NCBI GenBank assembly: GCA_963705385.1
Contig: OY970075.1
Span: 868,001-932,000 of the forward strand
Length of the DNA stretch: 64,000 nt
Direction: 5' to 3'
From: MFD02979-c5 sp963705385
Lineage (GTDB): Bacteria > Bacteroidota > Bacteroidia > Cytophagales > Amoebophilaceae
In this document: piece after piece, positions 35,814 through 45,217 of the stretch
Layout: every line of letters begins with the position of its first letter
Numbering within the stretch: position 1 is the stretch's first letter
Translations under genes and position numbers: made by a program
The notes under the pieces: model-generated
The model's input: only the letters and a program-made list of their open reading frames with translations
Database searches by the model: none
What the model was told of the DNA's origin: nothing

Positions 35814-36415
35814 CTACCTTTTAGGCTTCGAACTACCTATACTTATTGGGTAAGTAGGCACAGTAATAGGGTAGTGCATTTCTCTAAAGCCATCTTCAAT
35901 GCCGTAACAACCGTATTTGATGGTTAGTCCTGTGGGTTCTGGGGGCAGACTTCATGCTAAAGTTTTGGCTTAGAGCTGATAATAGCGCGATGCTAAACGC
36001 TCCACCAGGGAATATGAAAGCCTCATTAAGTACTACGATAGTGGGTCACAGATTATTGCCCCAAGCAAATTATACCCCACAAATGATGCGTATTATTTCG
36101 CCTCTGGTAAACCCTTTCCTGCTCTTATAACCTGTAGCCAAATAAGAATTGTTGAACTTAATGGCTTTCTGTATTAATGAAGAACACTAGGTAGTAGGGT
36201 TGCAGATTGGTAAAAGAGAGAGTTCTACTAGGATATCTAAGACTTCATATAGGCCATCCATAACTGCATGGACAATCAAAAGAATGGCTAGGAGTATAAG
36301 GAAAAAAGGAGGAACAATTAAAAGGGCCCCTAGGGCCCTAGGAGAAAAAGAGCTTTTGTACCCATAAGCTTTGGCAGAGCAACAAATTCTCTTTCTCTTG
36401 AAAAGACCATGGCAT
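35814..36415 (-). pseudogene. Decayed gene for an unknown membrane protein
   Basis: No long frame remains, but pieces in shifting minus-strand frames look coding. They are MPWSFQEKENLLLCQSLW, then RALGALLIVPPFFLILLAI with LLIVHAVMDGLYEVLDILV (membrane-like), IQKAIKFNNSYLATGYKSRK, IVVLNEAFIFPGGAFSIAL, and finally TIKYGCYGIEDGFREMHYPI ending SSKPKR and a stop. At least three in-frame stops and two shifts. I do not recognise the family. Confidence 0.5.
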
Positions 36416-36653
36416 AAAAAAGGAGCGAAGAGTCCTCTCCAATTATTTTATAGGACCAATAAATTACATAGGTTCTAAAGGTAAATATAGATAAAAAAGA
36501 AGCCTGAGGGGGAGGTATAAAAGTATACTATAGCTAACGGTTGGGATTGGGCTTGGACAGCTATACTGCTACAATCATGACAAGAATCAGTCATTGAGGC
36601 TGATTCTTGATAGCAGTTTTCGCGGTCTATAACTTAGGGTGTGTTGAGATTAG

Positions 36654-37043
36654 TGGAGCCGGAGGGATTCGAACCCTCGTCCGAACAAGTTAACCACAAT
36701 GTTTTCTACATGCTTAGTAGCTGTTGATTGTCGGGTCTGCCAAGGTCAGCTACTTACCTCAGGCTTTCCGTATACGCGGTCATATTTGCCACAGCATCAC
36801 GTACCTACCGTGACTAGTCCTGCTATTTGATGCCCCTTATACCAACTCTGCAGAACAAAGGGTTGGTGGGACACATGCTCCCTAATCTCTGACTAGGCAG
36901 CAAGAGCGAGGTCGTAAGACGCTTCGCTGTTATATGCTAAATTTCCATTTAGATGATTGCGTAAATTTGTTTTAGAGGTAATATTTACAACACCCCGCAT
37001 GCTTACACTGGATCCACACTCATCGTCAATTCCAGTCGACCCC
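36654..37043 (-). ncRNA. ssrA: tmRNA
   Basis: A 390-base transfer-messenger RNA, which rescues stalled ribosomes and tags their products. The 5' end GGGGTCG pairs with CGGCTCC at the 3' end; the T arm is GAGGG-TTCGAAT-CCCTC. The tag frame ends SYDLALAA and TAG, typical of the hydrophobic tag end seen by ClpXP-type proteases. The exact resume codon is not certain. CCA is not encoded. A full promoter lies upstream, implying a processed precursor with about 30 extra bases. Confidence 0.95.
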
Positions 37044-37074
37044 ATTATGTTACGCCCATTTTTTAGGAACGTTC

Positions 37075-37105
37075 CAAACTTAACGACAAAAATTTACTAA
37101 ACAAA
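37075..37105 (-). promoter_or_regulatory. Promoter of tmRNA
   Basis: On the minus strand: TTTG, 19 bases, TAAGTTTG, an exact match to the Bacteroidetes consensus TTTG-N19-TAnnTTTG. It lies 31 bases before the mature 5' end. Confidence 0.75.
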
Positions 37106-37231
37106 CTCAAGCACGAGGTTTATTTTTCTCTACACCTACCAATGGTTTAGAAATTGTTGTGCTATGGATGAAGCTCTCCTTTGGAGAGGTAGCTGTTCAG
37201 AATGTTTAGTTTAACAATACCAAAAGCATAA

Positions 37232-38674
37232 TCATGTAAGGCTGATACCTACCTCTTCTGCTAACTTGATGATATTCAGGAGCACTTCATGTCTACATTG
37301 TAGCTCTTTACTATAATTCTTAACGTTAAAGTACACATAAAACAAGATCTCAAGCTTAGAGGATTGGATGTTTTCCAAATGAATAAAGTATTTATCTTTT
37401 CTGGTATGAGGATGGGAGGCTACAATTTTATTTAACCCTTCTAAAAACCTTTCAATCAAATCGACCGGCGTATTGTACGCTACTGCCAAGTGTGTACAAA
37501 AATGGTGGTACTCTCCTTGGCCGTAGTTGTCAACGGTCTCACCAGCAAGTTTAGCATTAGGAACTGAGATGACAGAGTCTTTGTTAGTACGTATCCTTGT
37601 GGAACGCAGCCCTATCTCTTCTACTTCTCCTTTAATAGCTCCCGTAACAATGGCATCGCCTACTCTAAAAGGCTTGTCAAAGAAAATCATCAATGAGCCA
37701 AAGAGGTGCTTAATTGTATCTTGTGAGGCCAAGGCAAAAGCTACGCTACCGATAGACACCCCTGCCAATAAAGCAGAAGTATTGATATTGAGACTTCGTA
37801 GCGTATATAAAGTTCCTGCAACGACGACGGCAACTTTAAGCAAGGTCCTAAGTAAAGGAAGCAATTGCGCGTTGACCTCAGTTTTCTTTTCAGAAACCCT
37901 TCTATTAAGGTATGTAATTAGTAATGGATCAATAGAGCGGTAACATAGAAGCGAAACCGAGAACGTGGCCCCTCCTCTGAGTAGTAAAAGGATAGATTCT
38001 TCTACAACCTCAGGAAGCTGTAGGATAGGTAGAAGTGCCATAGACAGCAATATCACTATAGCAGCGCTAAAGAGTTTTCTAACGTACTTCGGGTAGTCAG
38101 GAGCCCAGCGCTTTGTAAGGCGATGGATTAGCTTGCCAGAAACAAAAACTATTATTCCATAAATTATTCTAAGTAGGAAAATAGATAGAGCTATTAATGC
38201 ATACTGCCATAAATAAAATTTTGAAGATATTTCTTTAAAACTTTCATAAAAAAGGCTTTTTAACCTATCCAGCCCTAAAGAGCGGCTTTCTTGTACAGAT
38301 TTATCAATGTCCTGCCCTCCTCTTTGGCCAGATAGCCAGCCAATTGACCTTTCGATAAGGTAAAGTGTATTAGCCCTTTTAGTCAGTTGGTAGGGATACT
38401 CGAGAGATATGCTAGCTGTATTAAGATGATATGGCTCTTTGAACAGTTCATTAATGTTAACAGGTGTAACTTTTTCTCCAAGGTCAAGGCTTTGCAAGTA
38501 GGGTTTAGCTTCTTCTAGGAGGCCATGGTTCCCTTCATGCCAATATCTCAGACAGTTAGAAACAGCGTTGTAAATAGCTACAGGATCGTATTCAAACTTT
38601 TTAGCTTGTGCTTGTACTAGAGGAAGATGTAGAAGAATACATGTAATCAATGTAAGACGATATTGTTTCATCAT
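37232..38674 (-). CDS. MscS-family mechanosensitive channel
   Basis: A 480-residue small-conductance mechanosensitive channel homologue, relieving turgor on osmotic downshift. A signal peptide (LTLITCILLHLPLVQAQA) and a roughly 130-residue periplasmic domain precede 4-5 membrane helices. The pore helix is rich in Ala, Ser and Gly (GVSIGSVAFALASQDTIKHL), followed by the beta domain (FRVGDAIVTGAIKGEVEEIG, TVDNYGQGEYHHF) and a C-terminal alpha/beta part. It is larger than E. coli MscS because of the exported N-domain. It is a lone gene following tmRNA. Confidence 0.9.
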   Translation of the reverse strand: MMKQYRLTLITCILLHLPLVQAQAKKFEYDPVAIYNAVSNCLRYWHEGNHGLLEEAKPYLQSLDLGEKVTPVNINELFKEPYHLNTASISLEYPYQLTKRANTLYLIERSIGWLSGQRGGQDIDKSVQESRSLGLDRLKSLFYESFKEISSKFYLWQYALIALSIFLLRIIYGIIVFVSGKLIHRLTKRWAPDYPKYVRKLFSAAIVILLSMALLPILQLPEVVEESILLLLRGGATFSVSLLCYRSIDPLLITYLNRRVSEKKTEVNAQLLPLLRTLLKVAVVVAGTLYTLRSLNINTSALLAGVSIGSVAFALASQDTIKHLFGSLMIFFDKPFRVGDAIVTGAIKGEVEEIGLRSTRIRTNKDSVISVPNAKLAGETVDNYGQGEYHHFCTHLAVAYNTPVDLIERFLEGLNKIVASHPHTRKDKYFIHLENIQSSKLEILFYVYFNVKNYSKELQCRHEVLLNIIKLAEEVGISLT

Positions 38675-38964
38675 AGGAATAACGTTTTATGGCTTAAATA
38701 AGCCAGTTTACATGATTGCTTAAGCGCATCTCAATTAAGGCAAGCAGCCCAAATCTAATGAACGTTAAAGAAAGATCCACTTACTGCTCTAAGCTTGTGT
38801 AAAGCTCTGGGGTAAGGTTACCAACCGCAGTAAAAGTACGGCCGCTCGGTGCTGTTTGGGAAGGTAGAGATGTACTATAAGCAGTCACCCTCTAAAAAAC
38901 AAAGTATAAACTTTGAATACTCCCAACAAGCAAAAACCTTCAAAAAGCTAGGAGCAGTAAATAA
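38675..38964. other. 290-base gap between mscS and def
   Basis: On the minus strand at 38781-38888, a GTG-led 35-codon frame reads VTAYSTSLPSQTAPSGRTFT and on, ending at a TAA. Its composition is protein-like, but nothing supports expression; a relic is as likely. Confidence 0.3.
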
Positions 38965-39519
38965 TCAAGTTGAGAACTGCATCTTATAAGGCACCTCTAT
39001 TTTTCCTTGACTGATGGCGGCCAGCTTGTCTATAAACAGCATTTTTTTTGAAGAGGAGGCGTAGTCAATGTGGAGTTTCCCTTCCAGGTGGTCATATTCG
39101 TGTTGTATTATCCTAGCTGGAAAACCGCTCCACTGCTCCTGATGTAGCTGCCAGTTGACATCAAAGTAGCTGATGGTAATACTTTCTTTGCGAGGTACGT
39201 CAACTAGAATATTGGGAATACTCAAACATCCTTCTTGAAAGGTGCTGGGTGCTATTGTTTCATCAACTTTTAACACTGGATTAACCAAAACTTTTCTGTG
39301 CTCCTGATCACTACCGCTTTCTTTTAACCAACGATTAAGGTCGACTACAAATAGCCGAATGCTTTTACCAATTTGTGGGGCAGCAAGTCCTATCCCTCCT
39401 GCCAGGTCCATCGTGACTAACATTGCTTTGGCTAGCTGCTTGACGTCCACGCCTTTTTCCAGAGCCTTAGCTTTTTTCCTAAGGACTGGGTCTCCATAAG
39501 CAACAATAGAATAAATCAT
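38965..39519 (-). CDS. def: Peptide deformylase
   Basis: A 184-residue metalloenzyme that removes formyl from nascent proteins. Motif 1 GIGLAAPQIG, motif 2 EGCLSIP with the metal-binding Cys, and motif 3 QHEYDHLEGKL with the HExxH. Length normal. Its start overlaps the end of ruvX by 4 bases, so the pair is translationally coupled. Confidence 0.97.
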   Translation of the reverse strand: MIYSIVAYGDPVLRKKAKALEKGVDVKQLAKAMLVTMDLAGGIGLAAPQIGKSIRLFVVDLNRWLKESGSDQEHRKVLVNPVLKVDETIAPSTFQEGCLSIPNILVDVPRKESITISYFDVNWQLHQEQWSGFPARIIQHEYDHLEGKLHIDYASSSKKMLFIDKLAAISQGKIEVPYKMQFST

Positions 39520-39950
39520 AATTGGAGGCCTAGCTTATATTTACAACGCATTAGAAAAGACTGAAGTATAATTGTGGCACTTAGTTGATCAAGGTGAGCT
39601 TTGTTACGGCGGTCCTTTTTCTTAAACCCTCCCTCGATCATGCTAGCCAAAGCTATTTTAGAAGTATAACGTTCATCTTGCTGGAGGATTTTTTGGTGAG
39701 GAAATGTTTTTTGGAGTATTTTGGTGAACTTCTCAACCGCTACTGTCATGGGAGAGACCGTATCATTCAGGGGCCGGGGGATGCCTACCACAAATGCTTC
39801 TACTGCTTCTCGCTCTACGTATTGTTGTAGAAAGGCTAGCGTATCAGCAGTTTTAAGGGTAGTCAAGGGGGTCGCAATCAGCTTAAGGGGGTCTGTAACA
39901 GCTACGCCCACCCGTTTCATTCCGTAGTCAATCGCTACTACTCTACCCAT
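39516..39950 (-). CDS. ruvX: Pre-16S rRNA nuclease YqgF/RuvX
   Basis: A 144-residue RNase H-fold protein that matures the 5' end of 16S rRNA in E. coli and resembles Holliday resolvases. It starts MGRVVAIDYGMKRVGVAVTD with the first catalytic Asp; VVGIPRPLND, DERYTSK and KKDRRNKAHLDQLSA hold the others. The frame is open from 39983, but the chosen ATG at 39950 gives the family start. It is coupled with def. Confidence 0.94.
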   Translation of the reverse strand: MGRVVAIDYGMKRVGVAVTDPLKLIATPLTTLKTADTLAFLQQYVEREAVEAFVVGIPRPLNDTVSPMTVAVEKFTKILQKTFPHQKILQQDERYTSKIALASMIEGGFKKKDRRNKAHLDQLSATIILQSFLMRCKYKLGLQL

Positions 39951-40101
39951 GATGTCTATTGAAGTTTCTCGCAAAGATTGCACACATACTTGTTTTGCAC
40001 ACCAGCTTATGGAGTTACTCTATAAAAAAGTTAAATATTGCTTCCTTTGCATCACCTAACCTCTAAGTTTAGGAGTTTTTTTATCAAAACCATCGTCGAC
40101 T

Positions 40102-41748
40102 GTGAGTAAAAGCAGAAATATTAAACCTATCATCGGCCTCGCGGCTGTATGTGCCTTTGCTGTAGCGATAGGCATTTGGGTAGGAACCACTTTGGTACAA
40201 CCCAAGCAAGTTATCCAGTCAGAGAATCCTGTCGTAGAAAATGCAAAACAAAAGTTTGAGGATATACTGATGCATGTTGAGAAAGACTACGTAGATGAAG
40301 CTGATTTACAGGCCTTGTCTGAGACAGCTATTGTCAAAATGCTCGAGCAGCTAGATCCACACACCTCTTACATCACTGCTAAGGAATTGGCACTAAAAAA
40401 TGTAGAATTACAAGGTGAGTTAGAAGGGATAGGGATCGAGTTTGTCATGTTCAAAGACACTGCCTACATCGTAGCACCCATTACTGGGGGGCCTGCAGAA
40501 GAAGCAGGGCTTAGAGCAGGAGACAGAATCATAAAAGTGGATGATGAGGACTTTGCAGGAAAAGGGCTAAAGGATATAGACCTACTAGAGCGGCTAAGAG
40601 GAACTAAAGGGACTAAAGTGAAGCTCACTGTCAAACGCAATGACCAGGAAGAGTTACTTGACTTCGTAGTTACAAGAGAAAAGGTTCCTTTTTACTCTAT
40701 CATTAGCTATATGGTCAATGGCGAGGTCGGTTACATGAATATCAGCCGTTTTACGGCCAATACTTACAAAGAGTTCAAGACAGCATTGAGCAACCTACAG
40801 AAGCAAGGGATGTGCAAATTGCTCATCGATCTGCGAAGTAACCCAGGAGGATATATAGAAAAAGCCATTAAAGTAGTCAATAAGATGCTCGATAAGGGAC
40901 AGTTGATCGTATATACCAAAGGCAAAATCAACAAGTACAATACCAAACATTATGCTAAAGGAGAAGATGATTGGAATACATGTCCAGTTATTGTTTTAAT
41001 TGATGAAGGTACTGCCTCTGCTGCTGAAATCTTTGCAGGTGCTTTGCAAGACAACGACCGTGCGCTGATTGTGGGCAGAAGGTCTTTTGGTAAAGGGTTG
41101 GTGCAAGTGCCTATTCAGTTAGGTGATGGATCACAGCTGCGGCTGACCGTAGCTCGCTACTACACACCCAGTGGAAGGTTTATTCAGAAGCCTTACAAAG
41201 AGGGGATAACTGATTACTATACCGACCTAATTGAGCGATACAAGCAAGGGGAGTACTTCCGGGCAGATAATATTCAGTTCGATGATGCAGTAAAGTATCA
41301 GACCAGCAGGGGCCGAATCATTTATGGTGGTGGTGGCATCATGCCAGACTATTTTATACCACTTGATATGGGGCCTAGTGCCACTTACCTTAAGCAAATC
41401 AAACATGTGTTACAACACTACGCGCTAGCATATGTAGATCAGCATATAGAAACGTTAACGGCAATGGGGTATGAAGCTTATTTCAAAATTTTTGAAGTGA
41501 CCGATTTAATGCTCGGACAGCTGCGCTCCCAAGCAGCCTTAGCTGGTGTACCTTGCGATGATAAGCTATTCTCTATAGCTAAGCCTCGCCTTAAACTGCA
41601 CTTGAAAGCGCACATTGCCAACAAAATATGGGGAAAACAAGAATTTTATCCTATCTACCATCAAGACGATGACGTACTTCAAAAAGCTTTACAACTTTTT
41701 GACGAGGCAGAAACACTGATTAAGGCTCCAGCTATTGAGGAGGAGTAA
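40102..41748 (+). CDS. ctpA: Carboxyl-terminal processing protease (S41)
   Basis: A 548-residue periplasmic serine protease with N-terminal anchor helix (IIGLAAVCAFAVAIGIWVG), a PDZ domain at about 110-195 (GIEFVMFKDTAYIV, PAEEAGLRAGDRI), and the S41 core. Catalytic Ser sits in DEGTASAAEIFAG near 305 and Lys in RRSFGKGLVQ about 25 residues on. The C-terminal 120 residues are helical, as in the Bacteroidetes forms. It begins with GTG at 40102, chosen because the anchor needs the residues after it. It probably trims or degrades envelope proteins. Confidence 0.93.
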   Translation: MSKSRNIKPIIGLAAVCAFAVAIGIWVGTTLVQPKQVIQSENPVVENAKQKFEDILMHVEKDYVDEADLQALSETAIVKMLEQLDPHTSYITAKELALKNVELQGELEGIGIEFVMFKDTAYIVAPITGGPAEEAGLRAGDRIIKVDDEDFAGKGLKDIDLLERLRGTKGTKVKLTVKRNDQEELLDFVVTREKVPFYSIISYMVNGEVGYMNISRFTANTYKEFKTALSNLQKQGMCKLLIDLRSNPGGYIEKAIKVVNKMLDKGQLIVYTKGKINKYNTKHYAKGEDDWNTCPVIVLIDEGTASAAEIFAGALQDNDRALIVGRRSFGKGLVQVPIQLGDGSQLRLTVARYYTPSGRFIQKPYKEGITDYYTDLIERYKQGEYFRADNIQFDDAVKYQTSRGRIIYGGGGIMPDYFIPLDMGPSATYLKQIKHVLQHYALAYVDQHIETLTAMGYEAYFKIFEVTDLMLGQLRSQAALAGVPCDDKLFSIAKPRLKLHLKAHIANKIWGKQEFYPIYHQDDDVLQKALQLFDEAETLIKAPAIEEE

Positions 41749-41919
41749 AAGAGGAGCTTATATGCAAGCTTGATCCCGGTGTAACACAGATAAAAAAAGA
41801 GAAGAATTCCTATTTTAAACCTCCCAAGGTCTTTTAATTCCAAAGGTAGACTAGGCCTTTGACTGTAATAAGTGAGGCAAAAAAATTTTACACCAAACGT
41901 TTTAGTGTGCACTTAAAGA

Positions 41920-41941
41920 AAAAATCCCCGCCAAAGCGGGG
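41920..41941 (-). terminator. Intrinsic terminator of cspA
   Basis: On the minus strand: CCCCGC-TTTG-GCGGGG followed by ATTTTTT. It is a perfect 6-bp GC stem with a T-run, about 30 bases after the cspA stop. Confidence 0.85.
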
Positions 41942-41972
41942 CTTACCAGTAAGTGTTTAATCTTACAAAAAG

Positions 41973-42161
41973 TTACAAAAGTTGTACGTTCACTGCAGTG
42001 AGCCCTCTAGGGGTCTCTTTGAGGTCAAAACTTACTTCGTCTCCTTCTTTAACCTCCTGGCCATCTAGTGCTGTTATATGTACAAAGCAATCTTTTCCTT
42101 CGGTATCTGTAATAAACCCAAATCCTTTGGATTCATTAAAAAATTTAACTGTTCCTTTCAT
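41973..42161 (-). CDS. cspA: Cold-shock protein
   Basis: A 62-residue single OB-fold RNA chaperone. RNP1 is KGFGFI and RNP2 CFVHI, and the protein starts MKGTVKFFNESKG. The frame is open to 42242 but the added residues are unlike the family; the promoter lies within that stretch, which settles the shorter start. Has its own promoter and terminator, so it is a single-gene unit. Confidence 0.95.
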   Translation of the reverse strand: MKGTVKFFNESKGFGFITDTEGKDCFVHITALDGQEVKEGDEVSFDLKETPRGLTAVNVQLL

Positions 42162-42191
42162 TAGTCTAATTAAGTAATTAAGTATATGCCC

Positions 42192-42222
42192 CAAAGCTAA
42201 GGCAAAAACCAAGAAGAAGCAA
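42192..42222 (-). promoter_or_regulatory. Promoter of cspA
   Basis: On the minus strand: TTG, 20 bases, TAGCTTTG. It predicts transcription from about 42186 with a 25-base leader, much shorter than the long cold-responsive leaders of enteric cspA genes. Confidence 0.6.
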
Positions 42223-42282
42223 GGGGAGCATCCGCTCACCATGTATCAACCCGGGCCTGGAGTTGTCCAACAAAGGGAAAGC

Positions 42283-43005
42283 TTACCCTTCAGCTACGTT
42301 ATGGTACACACGCTGTATATCGTCATGATCTTCTAAAATTTCGATGAGCTTCATCACTTTGTGTAAGGCGTTTTCTTCCAGCGCGACAGATATATTAGGA
42401 ATATATTGTAAGGTGGCTGAGGTAGGCGTTACTTGTAGCTCCTCTAATACTTTCTGAATACTTCCAAAATCCTCTAATGGGCAGGTAATATAAAAGTAAC
42501 CTTCTTCAGATTCTATGGATTCTGCACCTGCATCGATGATGGCCAAAGTTAATGCTTCCTCGTTAGTCACTTCTTGTTTTTTAACACTAAACACTCCTTT
42601 TCGACCAAACAGAAAGGCTAGCGAACCACTTTTACTCATACCCCCCTGGTGTTTGCTAAAAGCAGCCCTTACAACAGATACGGTGCGATTTAGGTTATTG
42701 GTCATACATTCCACAATCACAGCCACACCATGGGGTGCATAGCCCTCATAGGTTACTTCTATGTAGTCATCGGCTTCTGCTCCCTCTCCTTTTTTGATAG
42801 CACGCTCAATGTTTTCTTTAGGCACGTTGGCACCTTTGGCATTTTGAATAGCAATCCTTAGCCTGGGATTATTCTCAGGGAAAGTACCCCCTTGCTTGGC
42901 AGCTGCCGTGATTTCTTTGACGAGCTTACCAAACAGCTTGCCTTTTTGGGTATCATTGGCGCTTTTACGATGCTTTATATTGGCCCATTTGCTGTGTCCT
43001 GACAT
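42283..43005 (-). CDS. yebC: YebC/TACO1-family protein
   Basis: A 240-residue member of the YebC family, described both as a transcription regulator and, more recently, as a translation factor for difficult proline stretches. It shows GHSKWANIKHRKSANDTQKG, LRIAIQNAKGANVPKENIERAI, EVTYEGYAPHGVAVIVEC and the acidic C-terminal domain. Length normal. No neighbours of related function. Confidence 0.95.
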   Translation of the reverse strand: MSGHSKWANIKHRKSANDTQKGKLFGKLVKEITAAAKQGGTFPENNPRLRIAIQNAKGANVPKENIERAIKKGEGAEADDYIEVTYEGYAPHGVAVIVECMTNNLNRTVSVVRAAFSKHQGGMSKSGSLAFLFGRKGVFSVKKQEVTNEEALTLAIIDAGAESIESEEGYFYITCPLEDFGSIQKVLEELQVTPTSATLQYIPNISVALEENALHKVMKLIEILEDHDDIQRVYHNVAEG

Positions 43006-43383
43006 AATAATTTATTTGGATGATAAATTATGACTGATAAATCGATTCATGATATGCTAGCCGTTTTTAGAATCTTCAATCTACTTACTAACATACTTGT
43101 TCTTTTTTGCGTTACCCATGCTTCCTTCAAAATTAGGAGGATTTTGGCAAAATAGCTTATAGGAGGCCTTGTATAGTCCTTCAAGCCTACTTTTTGAGCC
43201 TTTTCCCTCAAACTGTTATTCAAACTACTCCTACAGTTGAGTTGAGAAGAAGACCTTTGAATACCTAGTTGAATTTTCCTTTTTTAGCCAGCTAGTCTTA
43301 AACCCAAGGCACCGCTCAACAACAGAGCATTTCTTTCTTACGCAGCGAGCAGTATCTTTACAAAGCTCAAATCACTTAATATT
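43006..43383. other. 378-base gap between yebC and gatC
   Basis: A divergent promoter region. I see no consensus promoter, hairpin with T-run, or coding-like frame. Confidence 0.5.
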
Positions 43384-43671
43384 GTGAACGTAGATAATCC
43401 CTTGCTCAAAAAGATCGCACACTTAGCCCAGCTTGAGTTGGATGCGCAAAGCGAAGCAGCTATGCTTCAAGACTTAAACAAAATTATTACTTGGACTGAA
43501 AAGCTAGAGGAAATATGTACAGAAGGAGTACAGCCACTAGTGAGCATGACGCTAGAGCAGAACATATTGAGAGCAGACACACCACAATCACCGCTGGCCC
43601 ATGACAAAGCATTGGCTAATGCGCCTAGCAAAGACTCTAACTACTTTAGGGTACCTAAGGTCAAAGAATAA
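43384..43671 (+). CDS. gatC: Asp/Glu-tRNA amidotransferase subunit C
   Basis: A 95-residue small subunit of GatCAB, which converts Glu-tRNA(Gln) or Asp-tRNA(Asn). It shows LKKIAHLAQLELD at the start and VQPLVSMTLEQNILRADTP in the belt region that wraps GatA. It starts at GTG. gatA and gatB are not adjacent. The next gene follows after 26 bases. Confidence 0.9.
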   Translation: MNVDNPLLKKIAHLAQLELDAQSEAAMLQDLNKIITWTEKLEEICTEGVQPLVSMTLEQNILRADTPQSPLAHDKALANAPSKDSNYFRVPKVKE

Positions 43672-43697
43672 CTTAAACTACAAGTAACACTTTTAAG

Positions 43698-44765
43698 ATG
43701 GGGCCAGACTCAAAAAAGATCTTCAAGACCCTCAACCTCAGCAGGGTATGGCTCCCTGTTGCGTTGGGTGTGGGAATGGCGTTTTATCTATTTATCAGCA
43801 ATGATGCTTTTACGCTTGCTAGCATAAGCCTTGTCAGCAAAGCCAAAGGAGCTTATATGCTACTCGCTTTACTAGCCATTGTTGTTCGCGATCTAGCTTA
43901 CATCTATCGCATTAGAACCCTTACACACCAATCGTTGAGCTGGTTAAGTTGTTTCTACATTGTTGTACTCTGGGAGTTCTCTTCTTCTGTTACACCCTCG
44001 GTAGTAGGAGGCAGTGTGGTAGCTGTGTTTCTACTCTCTAAAGAGGGGCTCAAGTTAGGCAAAGCACTGTCCTATGTGATGCTTACTGCGATGTTTGACA
44101 ACTTATTCTTCATTATAGCTGCCCCCATAGGTTACTTTAGCGCTTATGAATCCATATTTTCTAAGATTGCTACGCCAACAATGCAAATCGGCGATGGGCT
44201 CAAATTTATCTTTTGGCTGAGTTATGCGCTTATTACTGTCTACACTTTTAACATATCTTTTGCCCTATTGTTTAAGCCTAAATTTTTTAAATGGCTACTC
44301 CTAAAGTGTACAAGCATTGGCTTTTTAAAACGATGGCACCCTGCTGCCCATGTGCATGGAGACGAGATCATCCTGGCATCGCAATCATTAAAAGGGAATC
44401 AACCTAGCTATTGGTTCAAGATATCCCTAGCGACACTTTTTGCCTGGAGTGCACGTTATGTAACCCTCAACTGCCTTATTGCTGCCTATGTACCGTTAAA
44501 CCTCATGGAACATATAGTCGTATTTGGAAAGCATATCATGCTATGGGTCATTATGCTCATTTCTCCCACACCAGGCAGCAGTGGCACGGCTGAATTTTTT
44601 TTCGAGCAATTGTACCAGCAGATTTTGGGGGAATATACACTAGTTACAAACCTTTCTTGGCGGGTACTCACTTATTACCTCTATCTCATTTTAGGAGTTA
44701 TTTTTCTACCTCGCTGGCTTAAAAAGGTGTCGGCTGATAAACAGAACAACAAATTAAAGTTGTAA
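43698..44765 (+). CDS. UPF0104 / lysylphosphatidylglycerol-synthase-like membrane protein
   Basis: A 355-residue membrane protein with about 8 helices, of the family that includes the flippase half of MprF. Family-like motifs are SSVTPSVVGGSVVAVFLLS and ISPTPGSSGTAEFFF. There is no catalytic aminoacyl-transfer domain, so only a lipid-handling role can be guessed. It follows gatC closely and is probably cotranscribed. Convergent with the ndk pseudogene. Confidence 0.85.
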   Translation: MGPDSKKIFKTLNLSRVWLPVALGVGMAFYLFISNDAFTLASISLVSKAKGAYMLLALLAIVVRDLAYIYRIRTLTHQSLSWLSCFYIVVLWEFSSSVTPSVVGGSVVAVFLLSKEGLKLGKALSYVMLTAMFDNLFFIIAAPIGYFSAYESIFSKIATPTMQIGDGLKFIFWLSYALITVYTFNISFALLFKPKFFKWLLLKCTSIGFLKRWHPAAHVHGDEIILASQSLKGNQPSYWFKISLATLFAWSARYVTLNCLIAAYVPLNLMEHIVVFGKHIMLWVIMLISPTPGSSGTAEFFFEQLYQQILGEYTLVTNLSWRVLTYYLYLILGVIFLPRWLKKVSADKQNNKLKL

Positions 44766-44825
44766 CCTACTGGTTTATCCTAAACAAACGCTCACACCCT
44801 GGAGAAATAGATGTTTGTTACCCTG

Positions 44826-45205
44826 TTATAAGCCTAGCTCAGGAAAGAAAACCTTAGCTTTCTCAACAGCAGTTCCATCGGCATCAGCGCCATGTACAAC
44901 ATTAGCAGTTCTAGACTTAGCAAACTCCTTGCAGAGGATTTCTTTGAGACATTCAAAGGCAGCTGCAGCATTTTTTTGCTTGAACACGAGCAAGACTGTA
45001 GTCCGGAAACTATGTGGCAACACGGTTGCTCATAAAAAGAAGTTCTTTCATGCGCTTTTGTAGAATAATCGGGCACTTGGCAGCCTCAACTGTGTTAGAC
45101 CCATAGCCTCTAAGTCAAAACTTGCTTACTCAATTATCGTGATGATTGCCCCACCTCTTTGCCTTGAACTGCATTGGGCATAGCAAAAGTAATGTTCTTT
45201 GCCAT
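44826..45205 (-). pseudogene. ndk: Nucleoside diphosphate kinase, decayed
   Basis: After a TAAGGAG site the frame starts MAKNITFAMPNAVQGKEVG, which resembles the Ndk start with two residues (IK) missing. After a one-base shift come AIITIIE-stop-ASFDLEAMGLTQL, PSARLFYKSA-stop, then LVFKQKNAAAAFECLKEI, KEFAKSRTANVVHGADADG (with the catalytic-loop-side HG.D motif) and AKVFFPELGL. Three in-frame stops and a frameshift. It would have made an enzyme of about 127-139 residues equalising NTP pools. It lies 12 bases after nuoI on the same strand. Confidence 0.8.
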
Positions 45206-45217
45206 CTAGCGCGCTCC

